Positions 1 through 7,221 of a stretch of 15,425 nucleotides of DNA are shown here, one piece after another (the first letter of the stretch is position 1; each line of letters begins with the position of its first letter). The stretch comes from Campylobacterales bacterium (GTDB lineage Bacteria > Campylobacterota > Campylobacteria > Campylobacterales > Hydrogenimonadaceae). The position numbers and the translations under genes were made by a program. The DNA lies in contig JAMONQ010000049.1 in NCBI GenBank assembly GCA_027065635.1, forward strand, positions 1 to 15,425, written 5' to 3'. The notes under the pieces were generated by a model, which saw only the letters and a list, made by a program, of their open reading frames with translations, was not told the origin of the DNA and made no database searches.

Positions 1-706
1 TGTAGCGTTTGAGTCTTTTGGCAAAACCTCGACCGATACCGGGAAACGCCTCGATAGGCTGCGGATCGATAAAGGTATCGACATCCTCTTTGAAAAGGAC
101 TTTGCATCCGTTCGGTTTGGCGGCGCTTGTGGCCATCTTGGCTATCCATTTTGAAGGGGCCGCCCCTATGGAGACGGGTAGTTTGAAGCGCTTTTGTATA
201 TCTACTCTAAGCGCCTGGATGAACTCTTCGACTCTTTCCTCCTCGATCCATCCGCCCAGATCTCCGAAAAACTCGTCGATACTGTATTGCTCTATTAGCG
301 GAATCTTTTTTTGCAGATAGCGCTTTAGCGCATGGGAACGATCGTGGTAGAAGAGGTGGTTTGGCGGCAGTACGACGAGATCGGGGCAGCGCTGGATGGC
401 CTCTCTTACCGTCATGCCGGTCCTTATCCCGAAACCTCTGGCTTCGTAGCTGGAGGTGATGACAATGCCGCGGATCTTTTCGCCCTCTGTGAAGTACTCC
501 CTGAAGTCCGTTTTTGCGTCATAGAATATAGTCGGTACGAAAGCACCGCTGTTTTGGAGCGTGACATCTATATTTTTTGCTCCCGTTTTGTCGAAGATAA
601 ACGGGTCTCCTCTTCCGCCGACGGCGATGGGGCGGTCTTTCAGGTCAGGGTTCAAAAGCCTTTCGCAGGAGGCGAAAAAAGCGTCGAGATCGAGATGTAC
701 AATCAT
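1..706 (-). CDS. dinB: Y-family DNA polymerase (DinB/Pol IV-like), 3' end cut by window
   Basis: This is a lesion-bypass polymerase acting at stalled replication forks. I translated the minus strand from ATG at 706; 235 residues are visible and the frame is still open at base 1, so the C-terminal thumb/little-finger and clamp-binding part is missing. The N-terminus MIVHLDLDAFFAS carries the metal-binding D6 and D8, and YSIDE at 141-145 gives D144 and E145. SYEARGFGIRTGM (86-98) and FPGIGRG (221-227, helix-hairpin-helix) are typical of the family. A GAGG Shine-Dalgarno lies 7 bases before the ATG. Residues about 32-78, between the VGG of the fingers and RGIVITSSYEAR, are roughly 40 longer than in E. 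coli DinB. It diverges from an S24 repressor gene 100 bp away, which suggests damage-controlled expression. The family is certain; DinB versus another Y-family subgroup is less so. Confidence 0.93.
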   Translation of the reverse strand, partial: MIVHLDLDAFFASCERLLNPDLKDRPIAVGGRGDPFIFDKTGAKNIDVTLQNSGAFVPTIFYDAKTDFREYFTEGEKIRGIVITSSYEARGFGIRTGMTVREAIQRCPDLVVLPPNHLFYHDRSHALKRYLQKKIPLIEQYSIDEFFGDLGGWIEEERVEEFIQALRVDIQKRFKLPVSIGAAPSKWIAKMATSAAKPNGCKVLFKEDVDTFIDPQPIEAFPGIGRGFAKRLKRY

Positions 707-748
707 GGCGATACCTCGTTGGGCAGATTTGGTTGAGTGTCAGAGACT

Positions 749-780
749 ATTGTAGGCCGATTATGGTATGATAGAGTCAA
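749..780 (-). promoter_or_regulatory. candidate promoter of the Y-family polymerase gene
   Basis: Read on the minus strand, TTGACT (780-775) and TACAAT (754-749) resemble -35 and -10 boxes, but the spacer is 20 bp, longer than optimal. The -10 box of the divergent repressor gene lies inside this spacer, so one bound repressor could block both promoters. This is inferred from sequence only. Confidence 0.35.
764..772 (+). promoter_or_regulatory. extended -10 promoter of the repressor gene
   Basis: TGGTATGAT is an extended -10 element (TGn followed by TATGAT). No good -35 box sits at the right distance, which fits an extended -10 promoter. Transcription would start near 779-780, giving a short leader with the strong AGAGGTG ribosome site at 798-804 before the ATG at 807. 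The -10 overlaps an imperfect dyad, ATTAT-ggt-ATGAT (760-772), which might be an operator but is weak. Confidence 0.45.
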
Positions 781-806
781 AATATATCAATTTCTAAAGA
801 GGTGAA

Positions 807-1466
807 ATGCTCTCTTTCGATGAAGTGTCGGCACGTCTCAAGGATATTCTGAGTGCCGAAGTGGGGGACAGAAAAGTCCTGGACAAGGATGTGGCGGAGG
901 CCCTGGGGATCGCTCCGGCCTATTTTGCCGTACTCAAAAAGCGCGGTACTTTGCCGCTGGCGCAGATAGCGGATTTTTGCGCGGGCAGGAAGATAAGTAT
1001 CAACTGGCTTTTATACGATCAGGCGCCGAAATCGCTCGAAGAGAGTACGGAGAAGTTTGCGACGATCCGTTACTTCAGGCAGATCAACGCTTCGGCCGGA
1101 GGAGGAGCGATAAACTGGGAAGAGAGCTATGAGACGATTCGTATAGACGAAGCGCTGGTAAAGCTTCTTGGCGGCAGAAAGCGTCTAAAGTATATAGATG
1201 CGCTGGAGGTCAGGGGTGACTCGATGGAGCCGGTACTGCGCGACGGAGACTTGGTAGCGGTCGATAGAGGTAGACGCGATGTAAAAAGCGGCGGTATCTA
1301 TGTGGTTCGGATTGGCGAAGAGCTCTTTATCAAGCAGATCGATCTGGATGGAAACCTGTGGCGCTGCGTATCGTTCAACGGCGCATATCCGACTATATGT
1401 GTAGAGCCTTCCGATCTGCACGTTGTCGGTGAAGCGGTAGCCGTGATGCAGAAAGGCTCCGTATGA
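807..1466 (+). CDS. LexA/CI-like transcriptional repressor with S24 self-cleavage domain
   Basis: This is a DNA-binding repressor of the phage CI/LexA type, 219 residues. Residues about 22-70 form a phage CI-type helix-turn-helix (LDKDVAEALGI through INWLLY). Residues about 95-215 are the S24 peptidase fold. The catalytic serine is S139 in RGDSMEP and the lysine is K176 in EELFIKQI. Their 37-residue spacing equals that of E. coli LexA (S119, K156). The segment ASAGGGA (95-101) offers an Ala97-Gly98 bond for RecA-stimulated self-cleavage. The start is supported by AGAGGTG just upstream. It diverges from a Y-family polymerase and overlaps the next gene by ATGA, so it probably controls its own operon and perhaps the polymerase. 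It could instead be a prophage-derived regulator, though no phage genes are nearby. Confidence 0.9.
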   Translation: MLSFDEVSARLKDILSAEVGDRKVLDKDVAEALGIAPAYFAVLKKRGTLPLAQIADFCAGRKISINWLLYDQAPKSLEESTEKFATIRYFRQINASAGGGAINWEESYETIRIDEALVKLLGGRKRLKYIDALEVRGDSMEPVLRDGDLVAVDRGRRDVKSGGIYVVRIGEELFIKQIDLDGNLWRCVSFNGAYPTICVEPSDLHVVGEAVAVMQKGSV

Positions 1467-4027
1467 TGCGATATGATGAAAAACTGCGCCACCAGCTTAT
1501 CGATATGATCTACAAGTCGGTGCCGTTCAGTATCGTTATAAACATACTTGCCGCGATAGTGGTCTTGATAGTTTACCGTTCCGCATCTGATGCGGAAGTG
1601 GCTGTCTGGTTCGGACTGGTCATAGCGGTTATGTTCTACAGACTCGTAGCCTACCTTTACTATAAGTCCCGCCAGGACGAGATACCTCCGGATCGCGCAT
1701 GGCTGCTGCTTTGGATAGGAATGTTTCTGAGTGCCCTGGTATGGGTGAGCGCTCTGTGGTATTTTCTCGGCAGGCAGGGCATGGCTCTCGATTTCTTGAT
1801 GGCGTTTGTCATGGGCGGACTCGCTTCGGGTGCCGTTACGACCCTCTCTTCCGACCGAATTACGGCGGTTACATACATATTCATAGTGCTTGGAGGCACA
1901 TCCCTCTGGCTCTTTCTAAGCGGCGATACGGCAGAGATTATGATGGGTGTTCTGCTGCTTGCATATCTCTCTTTTTTGATTCTAAGCTCCGGCAGAATCA
2001 ACAAGACCGTAGTCGACGCACTTATGCTCCGAAAGAAAAACGCCAGCGTTATCCGGACTTTGAAGTCGTACAAGGCGGAGATGGATCTCATTTTCGACAA
2101 TGTTCCGGCAGGTATCTTTTTTTACGATACCGACTTCAATATCGTCAATGTCAACCAGCGTTTCGTGGATATATTCGACTCCGATCGTGACACTCTGATA
2201 GGGCTCAATATGGAGGAGCTGGTAGATAGAAGAATCGCACAGGCCATTCGTGCGCCCATAGATTACGCAGGTCTGGAAGATGGTTACTACGAAGGTGAAT
2301 ACCATACGACCATCAGCGACATAGATGTCTATATCAGAATGAAGACGACGGCTTTGAAAGATCCAAGAAACAGGCTTGTAGGGGCAATAGGTATCGTCGA
2401 AGACATAGCAGAGGAGATAGAGACCAAAAGAAAGATCGAGTCATTCGCGCAGTTTTATACGAAAAATCCAAATCCTGTATTCAGAATCTCATGCCCCTCT
2501 CGTGAAGTATTGCTGGAGAACGATGCGGCAAGAAGGATACACTTTTCTGTGCAAAACAGTAGCGCCAAGAGGTGGGAACACTTTTTGAGAAAGGCATGCG
2601 AGAGCGGCGAAAAGAGTCTGACGCTGCGTGACGGAGAGACGATCTATCAGTTTGACGCGGTGGCTACCGACGAGGAGAGTGTCAACCTATACGGACGGGA
2701 TGTGACGAAGGAGCGTATAGCCAGAGAGCGTGCCGACTATTTGGCTTATTATGACGAATTGACCGGGCTTCCGAAAAGAAAGCTGCTCTTTGAGCATATA
2801 AAGATCGCAATGATGCGTGCCGAACGAAACGGTACCTTCAATGCGCTTTTGTTTGTGGATCTGGACAATTTCAAGCAGATCAACGACTCTATGGGGCACG
2901 ATACCGGTGACAATCTTTTGAAACAGCTCGCAAAGCGGCTCTCCTCCTTGATGCGCACCGGCGATATTGTCGCAAGGCTCGGAGGAGACGAGTTTGTAAT
3001 ACTGCTGGCGGATCTTGAAGGAGACGAAAAGGAGGCGGCGCTCAAAAGCGAGATCGTGGCGAAAAAGATTAGAAAGGATGTCGCCAAGCCCTTCGTTATA
3101 GGAGGCAGAAAGCTACACTTCAGTGTCAGCATCGGGATTACGCTCTTCAATCACGGCAGAGACTTCTTCTCTCTGCTCAAAGAGGCGGATGTGGCGATGT
3201 ACGAAGCCAAATCAGCTGGCAAAAACTGTGTAAAACTCTTCGATTCCAGGCTTGAAAAGATGACGGTAGAGAAGACCGAGATGCTGCAGGATCTGCACAA
3301 TGCGATAGCGAAGGGGCAGTTGAAGCTGCTTTACCATCCGCAAATAGAGATCTCGAGCGGAAAGTGTCTCGGAGCAGAGGCTTTGCTGCGGTGGGAGCAT
3401 CCAAAACGAGGTCCTGTTTCTCCTGAAGTTTTCATTCCGCTTGCCGAGGAGAGCGGAATCATACACGAGCTCGGTCAGTGGGTTTTGAAAACGGTGGCAA
3501 AAGATTGTGCCGATTTGAAGCTTGACTACATAGCCGTAAACGTCAGTATAAAAGAGTTTGTCAGGAGCGATTTTATCGAAGTCATACGGGCTATGAAAGA
3601 TAGAGGCGAAATCGATCCGGCTCGTATAGAGCTGGAGATGACGGAATCCGTGTTTGTAGGAAGTTACGCAAAGACCAACGACAAGCTTCAGGAGCTTCGG
3701 GAGATGGGTTTTAGATTCAGTATAGACGATTTCGGTACCGGCTACTCCTCCTTGTCATATCTAAAAAACCTCTCTATAAAGACTCTCAAGATTGACCGCG
3801 GCTTCGTGCAGGATATCGGTATCAATCCCAACGATGAGGTTTTGACCAGAACGATCATAGATATCGCTTCCCATTTCGGGATGAAGACGGTTGCCGAAGG
3901 GGTCGAAAACGAGACTCAACTCGCCTTTTTGAAAAAGTTCGGGTGTGATCTGGCGCAGGGGTACTACTTCAGCAGGCCGATGCCGATAGAGAGTTTTGTG
4001 GAGTGGCTCGATGATCAAAGAAAATGA
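1463..4027 (+). CDS. membrane PAS-GGDEF-EAL protein (c-di-GMP synthesis and breakdown)
   Basis: This inner-membrane enzyme of 854 residues makes and/or degrades cyclic di-GMP. Six hydrophobic segments occupy about 20-38, 47-66, 78-102, 109-128, 136-153 and 158-176. A PAS domain follows (about 203-318), then a degenerate PAS-like segment (320-412). The GGDEF domain (about 425-595) has an intact GGDEF at 507-511 and an RxxD product-inhibition site, RTGD, at 498-501. The EAL domain (about 603-850) keeps E639-A640-L641, N693, E725, D755-D756, K776 and E812, so phosphodiesterase activity is expected. The first ATG (1463) overlaps the repressor stop as ATGATG, implying translational coupling; an ATG at 1466 is the alternative. 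Both activities look possible; which one dominates cannot be read from sequence. The N-terminal sensor ligand is unknown. Confidence 0.95.
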   Translation: MMRYDEKLRHQLIDMIYKSVPFSIVINILAAIVVLIVYRSASDAEVAVWFGLVIAVMFYRLVAYLYYKSRQDEIPPDRAWLLLWIGMFLSALVWVSALWYFLGRQGMALDFLMAFVMGGLASGAVTTLSSDRITAVTYIFIVLGGTSLWLFLSGDTAEIMMGVLLLAYLSFLILSSGRINKTVVDALMLRKKNASVIRTLKSYKAEMDLIFDNVPAGIFFYDTDFNIVNVNQRFVDIFDSDRDTLIGLNMEELVDRRIAQAIRAPIDYAGLEDGYYEGEYHTTISDIDVYIRMKTTALKDPRNRLVGAIGIVEDIAEEIETKRKIESFAQFYTKNPNPVFRISCPSREVLLENDAARRIHFSVQNSSAKRWEHFLRKACESGEKSLTLRDGETIYQFDAVATDEESVNLYGRDVTKERIARERADYLAYYDELTGLPKRKLLFEHIKIAMMRAERNGTFNALLFVDLDNFKQINDSMGHDTGDNLLKQLAKRLSSLMRTGDIVARLGGDEFVILLADLEGDEKEAALKSEIVAKKIRKDVAKPFVIGGRKLHFSVSIGITLFNHGRDFFSLLKEADVAMYEAKSAGKNCVKLFDSRLEKMTVEKTEMLQDLHNAIAKGQLKLLYHPQIEISSGKCLGAEALLRWEHPKRGPVSPEVFIPLAEESGIIHELGQWVLKTVAKDCADLKLDYIAVNVSIKEFVRSDFIEVIRAMKDRGEIDPARIELEMTESVFVGSYAKTNDKLQELREMGFRFSIDDFGTGYSSLSYLKNLSIKTLKIDRGFVQDIGINPNDEVLTRTIIDIASHFGMKTVAEGVENETQLAFLKKFGCDLAQGYYFSRPMPIESFVEWLDDQRK

Positions 4028-4030
4028 GAG

Positions 4031-4132
4031 TCAGTTTCTGGGTTTGATGATACTGCGTACGAGTGCGAATATGAGAAAGTAGGAGATGATCGTTGCGGCC
4101 GCTCCCTGTATCGAAAAAAGTACCCATTCCAT
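4031..4132 (-). CDS. putative 33-residue single-span membrane protein
   Basis: A small open frame on the minus strand runs from ATG at 4132 to TGA at 4031 and fills the gap between two plus-strand genes. The peptide starts MEWVLFSIQGAAA and has a hydrophobic stretch (residues about 4-26) followed by a basic end, RSIIKPRN, as in single-span small membrane proteins with a cytoplasmic C-terminus. A purine-rich AGAGAGGGGG lies 8 bases before the ATG as a Shine-Dalgarno. It ends 3 bp from the end of the c-di-GMP gene. I do not recognise a family. Longer frames starting further upstream on this strand would overlap the aldo/keto reductase and are unlikely. Confidence 0.5.
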   Translation of the reverse strand: MEWVLFSIQGAAATIISYFLIFALVRSIIKPRN

Positions 4133-4144
4133 CGGCAAATCCCC

Positions 4145-4164
4145 CTCTCTGTCCTGATAGAGAG
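4145..4164 (-). promoter_or_regulatory. hairpin covering the ribosome site of the small membrane protein
   Basis: CTCTCT (4145-4150) and AGAGAG (4159-4164) are perfect inverted repeats around an 8-base loop. In a minus-strand transcript the downstream arm is the AGAGAG half of the AGAGAGGGGG ribosome site, so folding would partly hide it. Only 6 bp of stem, so modest support. Confidence 0.35.
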
Positions 4165-4229
4165 CAGTATAGAAAAATTTTATCAATGGCGAATAAATCC
4201 AATGTAAACAACGATGAATGGAGGGTACA

Positions 4230-5249
4230 ATGGAGTATCGGTATATCGGACGAAGCGGATTGAGAGTTTCACCGCTTTGTATGGGTACGATGACATTCGG
4301 CTCCTTTTGCGACAAGAGGGAGTCGTTTGCGATTATGGACAGGGCGTACGATCGCGGTATAAACTTTTTCGATACGGCTGAACTATATCCCGTGCCGCCC
4401 AGAAGTTCATGGGCCGGCACGACGGAGGAGATAGTAGGCGAGTGGCTCGCCGGAAAGCCGAGAGATTCGGTCATCTTGGCTACCAAGGTTGCAGGTGCGG
4501 CGAGCGGCTGGTTTGTACCGCCGATTCGGCACGGTATGACAGCCATCGACCGTTTTCATATCGAAAGGGCCGTAGAAGGGAGTCTAAGAAGGCTAAAAAC
4601 AGACTATATCGATCTGTATCAGATGCACTGGCCCGATACCGTAGTGCCGATCGAGGAGAGTCTCGAAGCCTTCGACAGACTTGTGAGTAGCGGAAAGGTG
4701 CGCTATATCGGCACATCCAACGACACCGCATACGGGCTTACAAAAGCGAATGAAGCGAGTCGTTACCTTGGATTTGCCCGTTTCGAGTCTATCCAGAACA
4801 ACTTTTCGCTTCTTAATCGTCGCTTTATGGACGAGCTTGCTACTGTATGTCGCAAAGAGAGTATCTCTTTGCTTCCCTACGCGCCTCTTGCCGGCGGCGT
4901 ATTGAGCGGTAAATACAACGGCGGATTTTATCCGCCGAAGGCGCGCTATACAAGATATCTCGAAGATAAAAACCCGCGTGTTCGCGCCCAGGCGACAAAG
5001 TATCTAAACGAGAAGACTTTAAGGGCTACGGCTTTGTATATGGAGATTGCGCAAAAGGCCGGTATGAGTGTCGCGACACTTGCCGTAGCCTGGAGTATGC
5101 AGCACGATTTTGTAGCCTCTTCGATTATAGGGGCTACGAGTGTCGAGCAGATGGAAGAGACACTTGCCGCACTCGATACGGTACTGGACGCCGAGACACT
5201 TGAAGCCTGTGACAGTGTACATGAAGAGATTTTGTATCCGATGGGATAA
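4230..5249 (+). CDS. tas: Tas-like NADP-dependent aldo/keto reductase
   Basis: This is a cytosolic oxidoreductase of the aldo/keto reductase superfamily, reducing carbonyls with NAD(P)H; the physiological substrate is unknown. I start at 4230 because GGAGGG (4220-4225) sits just upstream and MEYRYIGRSGLRVSPL is the standard family N-terminus. The earlier in-frame ATG at 4218 would place that ribosome site inside the gene. The 339-residue length is close to E. coli Tas (about 346). The catalytic tetrad is D48, Y53 (in DTAELYPVPP), K86 (ATKVAG) and H133 (YQMHWPD). AELYPVPPR and the TDYIDLYQMHWP region are particularly Tas-like. The C-terminal VASSIIGATSVEQMEE matches the cofactor-binding end. 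It overlaps the following Mut7-C gene by 29 bases. Confidence 0.92.
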   Translation: MEYRYIGRSGLRVSPLCMGTMTFGSFCDKRESFAIMDRAYDRGINFFDTAELYPVPPRSSWAGTTEEIVGEWLAGKPRDSVILATKVAGAASGWFVPPIRHGMTAIDRFHIERAVEGSLRRLKTDYIDLYQMHWPDTVVPIEESLEAFDRLVSSGKVRYIGTSNDTAYGLTKANEASRYLGFARFESIQNNFSLLNRRFMDELATVCRKESISLLPYAPLAGGVLSGKYNGGFYPPKARYTRYLEDKNPRVRAQATKYLNEKTLRATALYMEIAQKAGMSVATLAVAWSMQHDFVASSIIGATSVEQMEETLAALDTVLDAETLEACDSVHEEILYPMG

Positions 5250-5706
5250 GCGTCCGAGATTTGTATGTGATGTACATTTGGCAAAACTCGCCAGGTATCT
5301 GAGGCTTCTCGGTTTCGATACGATGTATAGCGCAGAAATCGAAGACGACGATTTGATAGGCCGGTGTCGCTGCGGCCGTATCGGGCTTACCTGCGATAAA
5401 GGATTGCAGGCGAGAGCACCGGAGAGTGTCATACTGCTTCGGTGTGAAGATACCCGGAAACAGATGGGGCGATTGAATGCTATCTTCGATCTGGCGCGAT
5501 ACGCATTGCCGTTTAGAAGGTCTCTTTGTTGCAACAGGTTGCTGGTAGCGTCGGAAAAATGTCTCGATATACCTATAGAGACCTATCGCTGGCTTGACGG
5601 ATTCTGGAGATGCCCCAAGTGTAAAACTCTCTACTGGAAAGGGACGCATGCCAGGCGCATGCGTCAAAAAATATATACTTTATTGGGTTATCAGAAAATG
5701 TGGTAA
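5221..5706 (+). CDS. Mut7-C (PIN-like) RNase-domain protein with zinc ribbon
   Basis: This 161-residue protein is a stand-alone Mut7-C domain, a PIN-like putative RNase fold joined to a zinc ribbon. Its cellular target is unknown. VCDVHLAKLARYLRLLGFDT (15-34) is the family signature with acidic D17; GLTCDKGL (55-62) holds D59 where many members read TRDR. The C-terminal CPKC (131-134) and YWKGTH (138-143) are the ribbon. The first cysteine pair is altered: RSLCCN (100-105) where the family usually shows RCxxCN, so one ligand is serine and an extra cysteine lies next to the retained one. The start at 5221 lies inside the reductase gene (29-base overlap); translation is probably coupled, as no good ribosome site is visible. 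Frames starting earlier run antiparallel to nothing but lie wholly within the reductase and look spurious. Confidence 0.82.
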   Translation: MKRFCIRWDKRPRFVCDVHLAKLARYLRLLGFDTMYSAEIEDDDLIGRCRCGRIGLTCDKGLQARAPESVILLRCEDTRKQMGRLNAIFDLARYALPFRRSLCCNRLLVASEKCLDIPIETYRWLDGFWRCPKCKTLYWKGTHARRMRQKIYTLLGYQKMW

Positions 5707-5713
5707 AACCATA

Positions 5714-5740
5714 GGAGGATTCATGAAGACAAAGTGGTGA
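5714..5740 (+). other. perfect ribosome site with a 5-codon open frame running into tRNA antisense
   Basis: AGGAGG (5714-5719) and ATG (5723) head a five-codon frame, Met-Lys-Thr-Lys-Trp, that stops at TGA (5738-5740) opposite the tRNA-Glu 3' end. It looks like the beginning of a lost gene or a very short leader; I see no product worth naming. Confidence 0.3.
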
Positions 5741-5810
5741 CCCCTAGGGGACTCGAACCCCTGTGACAAGGATGAAAACCTTGCATCCTGGACCGCTAGA
5801 TGAAGGGGCC
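5735..5810 (-). tRNA. tRNA-Glu (anticodon TTC)
   Basis: Read on the minus strand the 76-base gene folds as a cloverleaf. The acceptor stem GGCCCCT pairs with AGGGGTC (one G-T pair), followed by the discriminator A and an encoded CCA. The anticodon arm is CAAGG-TTTTCAT-CCTTG with anticodon TTC, which reads GAA/GAG. The T arm is AGGGG-TTCGAGT-CCCCT. The gene is isolated: no other tRNA is next to it. Confidence 0.97.
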
Positions 5811-5831
5811 ATCAACGGCTTTGTGGGTGAA

Positions 5832-5837
5832 ATTATA
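5832..5837 (-). promoter_or_regulatory. -10 box of the tRNA-Glu gene
   Basis: On the minus strand a consensus TATAAT lies 21 bases before the tRNA 5' end, so the primary transcript would have a leader of about 15 bases. No clear -35 is seen. The AT-rich stretch 5831-5870 is shared with the divergent lipoprotein gene, where TATAAA (about 5859-5864) may be its -10. Confidence 0.55.
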
Positions 5838-5887
5838 GTATTTTACCCTTAAAATATTATAAAATAAGCTTTTTGGAAAGGAGTATA

Positions 5888-6367
5888 TTGAAAACGATAT
5901 ACTATTTATTGGCGGCGAGCTTGATTTTCTCGATATCAGGATGCGGCACGAAGTACTACGAAAAGCCGCAGCCCGCTCTAATTGTTTTGAAGTCTTCGCA
6001 GCTTAAATATGCCGATATGGGGTTTATATATAGAGGAAAAAGTCGTATCAAGGTAGAGATATACAGCGCGGGACAGCCTGCGTTCACACTTACGATAGGC
6101 AAGCGGATCTGTGTAGATTCCGGCTGTATGTCGGAGAGGGAGTTTTACAAAAAGTATATTCATGCCGACTATCCTTGCGGAACTCTTGCGGCCATCTTTT
6201 CCAAAAGGCCGATATTCGGCGGTGAAGGGCTATATGAGAAGGATGGAAAAAATGTGCAGAGGATTGATGAAGCCGGTAAATTCGATATAATCTACACCTT
6301 CGATTCAACCTCTGCCCGCTTTAAAGACAGGCTGAATCATATTCTTATAAAGATAACGGAGAGATAA
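5888..6367 (+). CDS. putative lipoprotein of unknown function
   Basis: I do not recognise a named family. The start is TTG at 5888, chosen because AAGGAG (5878-5883) lies four bases upstream and the resulting N-terminus MKTIYYLLAASLIFSISGC is a clean lipoprotein signal with lipobox ISGC and lipidated C19. An earlier TTG at 5873 would include the ribosome site. The mature part of about 140 residues has three further cysteines (C75, C80, C97), where C75-C80 could form a disulphide in the periplasm. No membrane span follows the signal. The stop is two bases before nfo, so the two are probably co-transcribed, although a lipoprotein has no obvious link to base-excision repair. Confidence 0.8.
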   Translation: MKTIYYLLAASLIFSISGCGTKYYEKPQPALIVLKSSQLKYADMGFIYRGKSRIKVEIYSAGQPAFTLTIGKRICVDSGCMSEREFYKKYIHADYPCGTLAAIFSKRPIFGGEGLYEKDGKNVQRIDEAGKFDIIYTFDSTSARFKDRLNHILIKITER

Positions 6368-6369
6368 AA

Positions 6370-7218
6370 ATGCCAAAAAAATATGTCGGCGCACATGTTT
6401 CCTCTTCCGGAGGCGTATTCAACGCACCGCTGAATGCGCAGGCGATAGGGGCGAAGGCCTTTGCCCTCTTTACGAAAAACCAGAGACAGTGGAAGGCCAA
6501 GCCTCTCGATGAGGAGACGATAGCCCTTTTCAGGGAGAATCTCCAAAAAAGCGGCATAGAGCCCAGGCATGTGCTTCCTCACGACAGTTACCTGATAAAT
6601 CTGGGGCATCCGGAGGATGAGAAGTGGAAAAAGAGCCTCGATGCCTTTATAGACGAGGTGAAAAGGTGCGAGCAGCTTGGGCTGGACAAGCTGAATTTCC
6701 ATCCGGGAAGCCATCTAAAGAAGATAGACGAGACAAAGTGTCTGGACCGTATCGCGGAGGCGATGAATATCACGCTCAACGAAACCGAGGGGGTGACTCT
6801 CGTCATCGAAAATACGGCCGGTCAGGGAAGCAACCTGGGGCATCGGTTCGAACATCTGGCCTATCTTATCGACAAGACCGAAGATAGATCGCGCGTAGGA
6901 GTCTGTCTTGATACCTGCCACACATTTACGGCCGGATACGATCTCAGGACGAAAGAGGCCTACGAAGAGACTATGGCAGAATTCGACAGGATCGTGGGTT
7001 TCGAGTACCTGAAAGGGATGCACATAAACGACTCCAAACCGCCCCTTGGAAGCCGGGTGGATCGTCACCACTCTCTTGGGTGCGGAGAGATAGGCTGGGA
7101 TGCCTTCGGTTTTATTATGAACGATCCGAGGATGGACGATATTCCTCTCATCCTCGAGACGATTGACGATTCGATCTGGGCGCAGGAGATAAAAGCCCTC
7201 TACGACCTTGTGGCGTAG
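6370..7218 (+). CDS. nfo: endonuclease IV (AP endonuclease)
   Basis: This cytosolic base-excision-repair enzyme cuts the phosphodiester bond 5' of abasic sites and removes blocked 3' ends. The 282-residue TIM barrel begins MPKKYVGAHVSSSGGV, as in the family. All nine zinc ligands of E. coli Nfo are present with a constant shift of +2: H71, H111, E147, D181, H184, H218, D231, H233 and E263. Length matches E. coli (about 285). GGAGAG precedes the ATG, which is two bases after the lipoprotein stop. The stop is three bases from the end of the convergent lipase gene, leaving no room for a separate terminator. Confidence 0.98.
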   Translation: MPKKYVGAHVSSSGGVFNAPLNAQAIGAKAFALFTKNQRQWKAKPLDEETIALFRENLQKSGIEPRHVLPHDSYLINLGHPEDEKWKKSLDAFIDEVKRCEQLGLDKLNFHPGSHLKKIDETKCLDRIAEAMNITLNETEGVTLVIENTAGQGSNLGHRFEHLAYLIDKTEDRSRVGVCLDTCHTFTAGYDLRTKEAYEETMAEFDRIVGFEYLKGMHINDSKPPLGSRVDRHHSLGCGEIGWDAFGFIMNDPRMDDIPLILETIDDSIWAQEIKALYDLVA

Positions 7219-7221
7219 AGG

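Noticed and set aside
9..755. Plus-strand open frames opposite the Y-family polymerase
   Set aside because: They are antisense to a gene with clear catalytic motifs and show no domain of their own.
1660..2305. Frames on both strands inside the c-di-GMP gene
   Set aside because: They overlap a well-conserved protein and have no recognisable motif or ribosome site.
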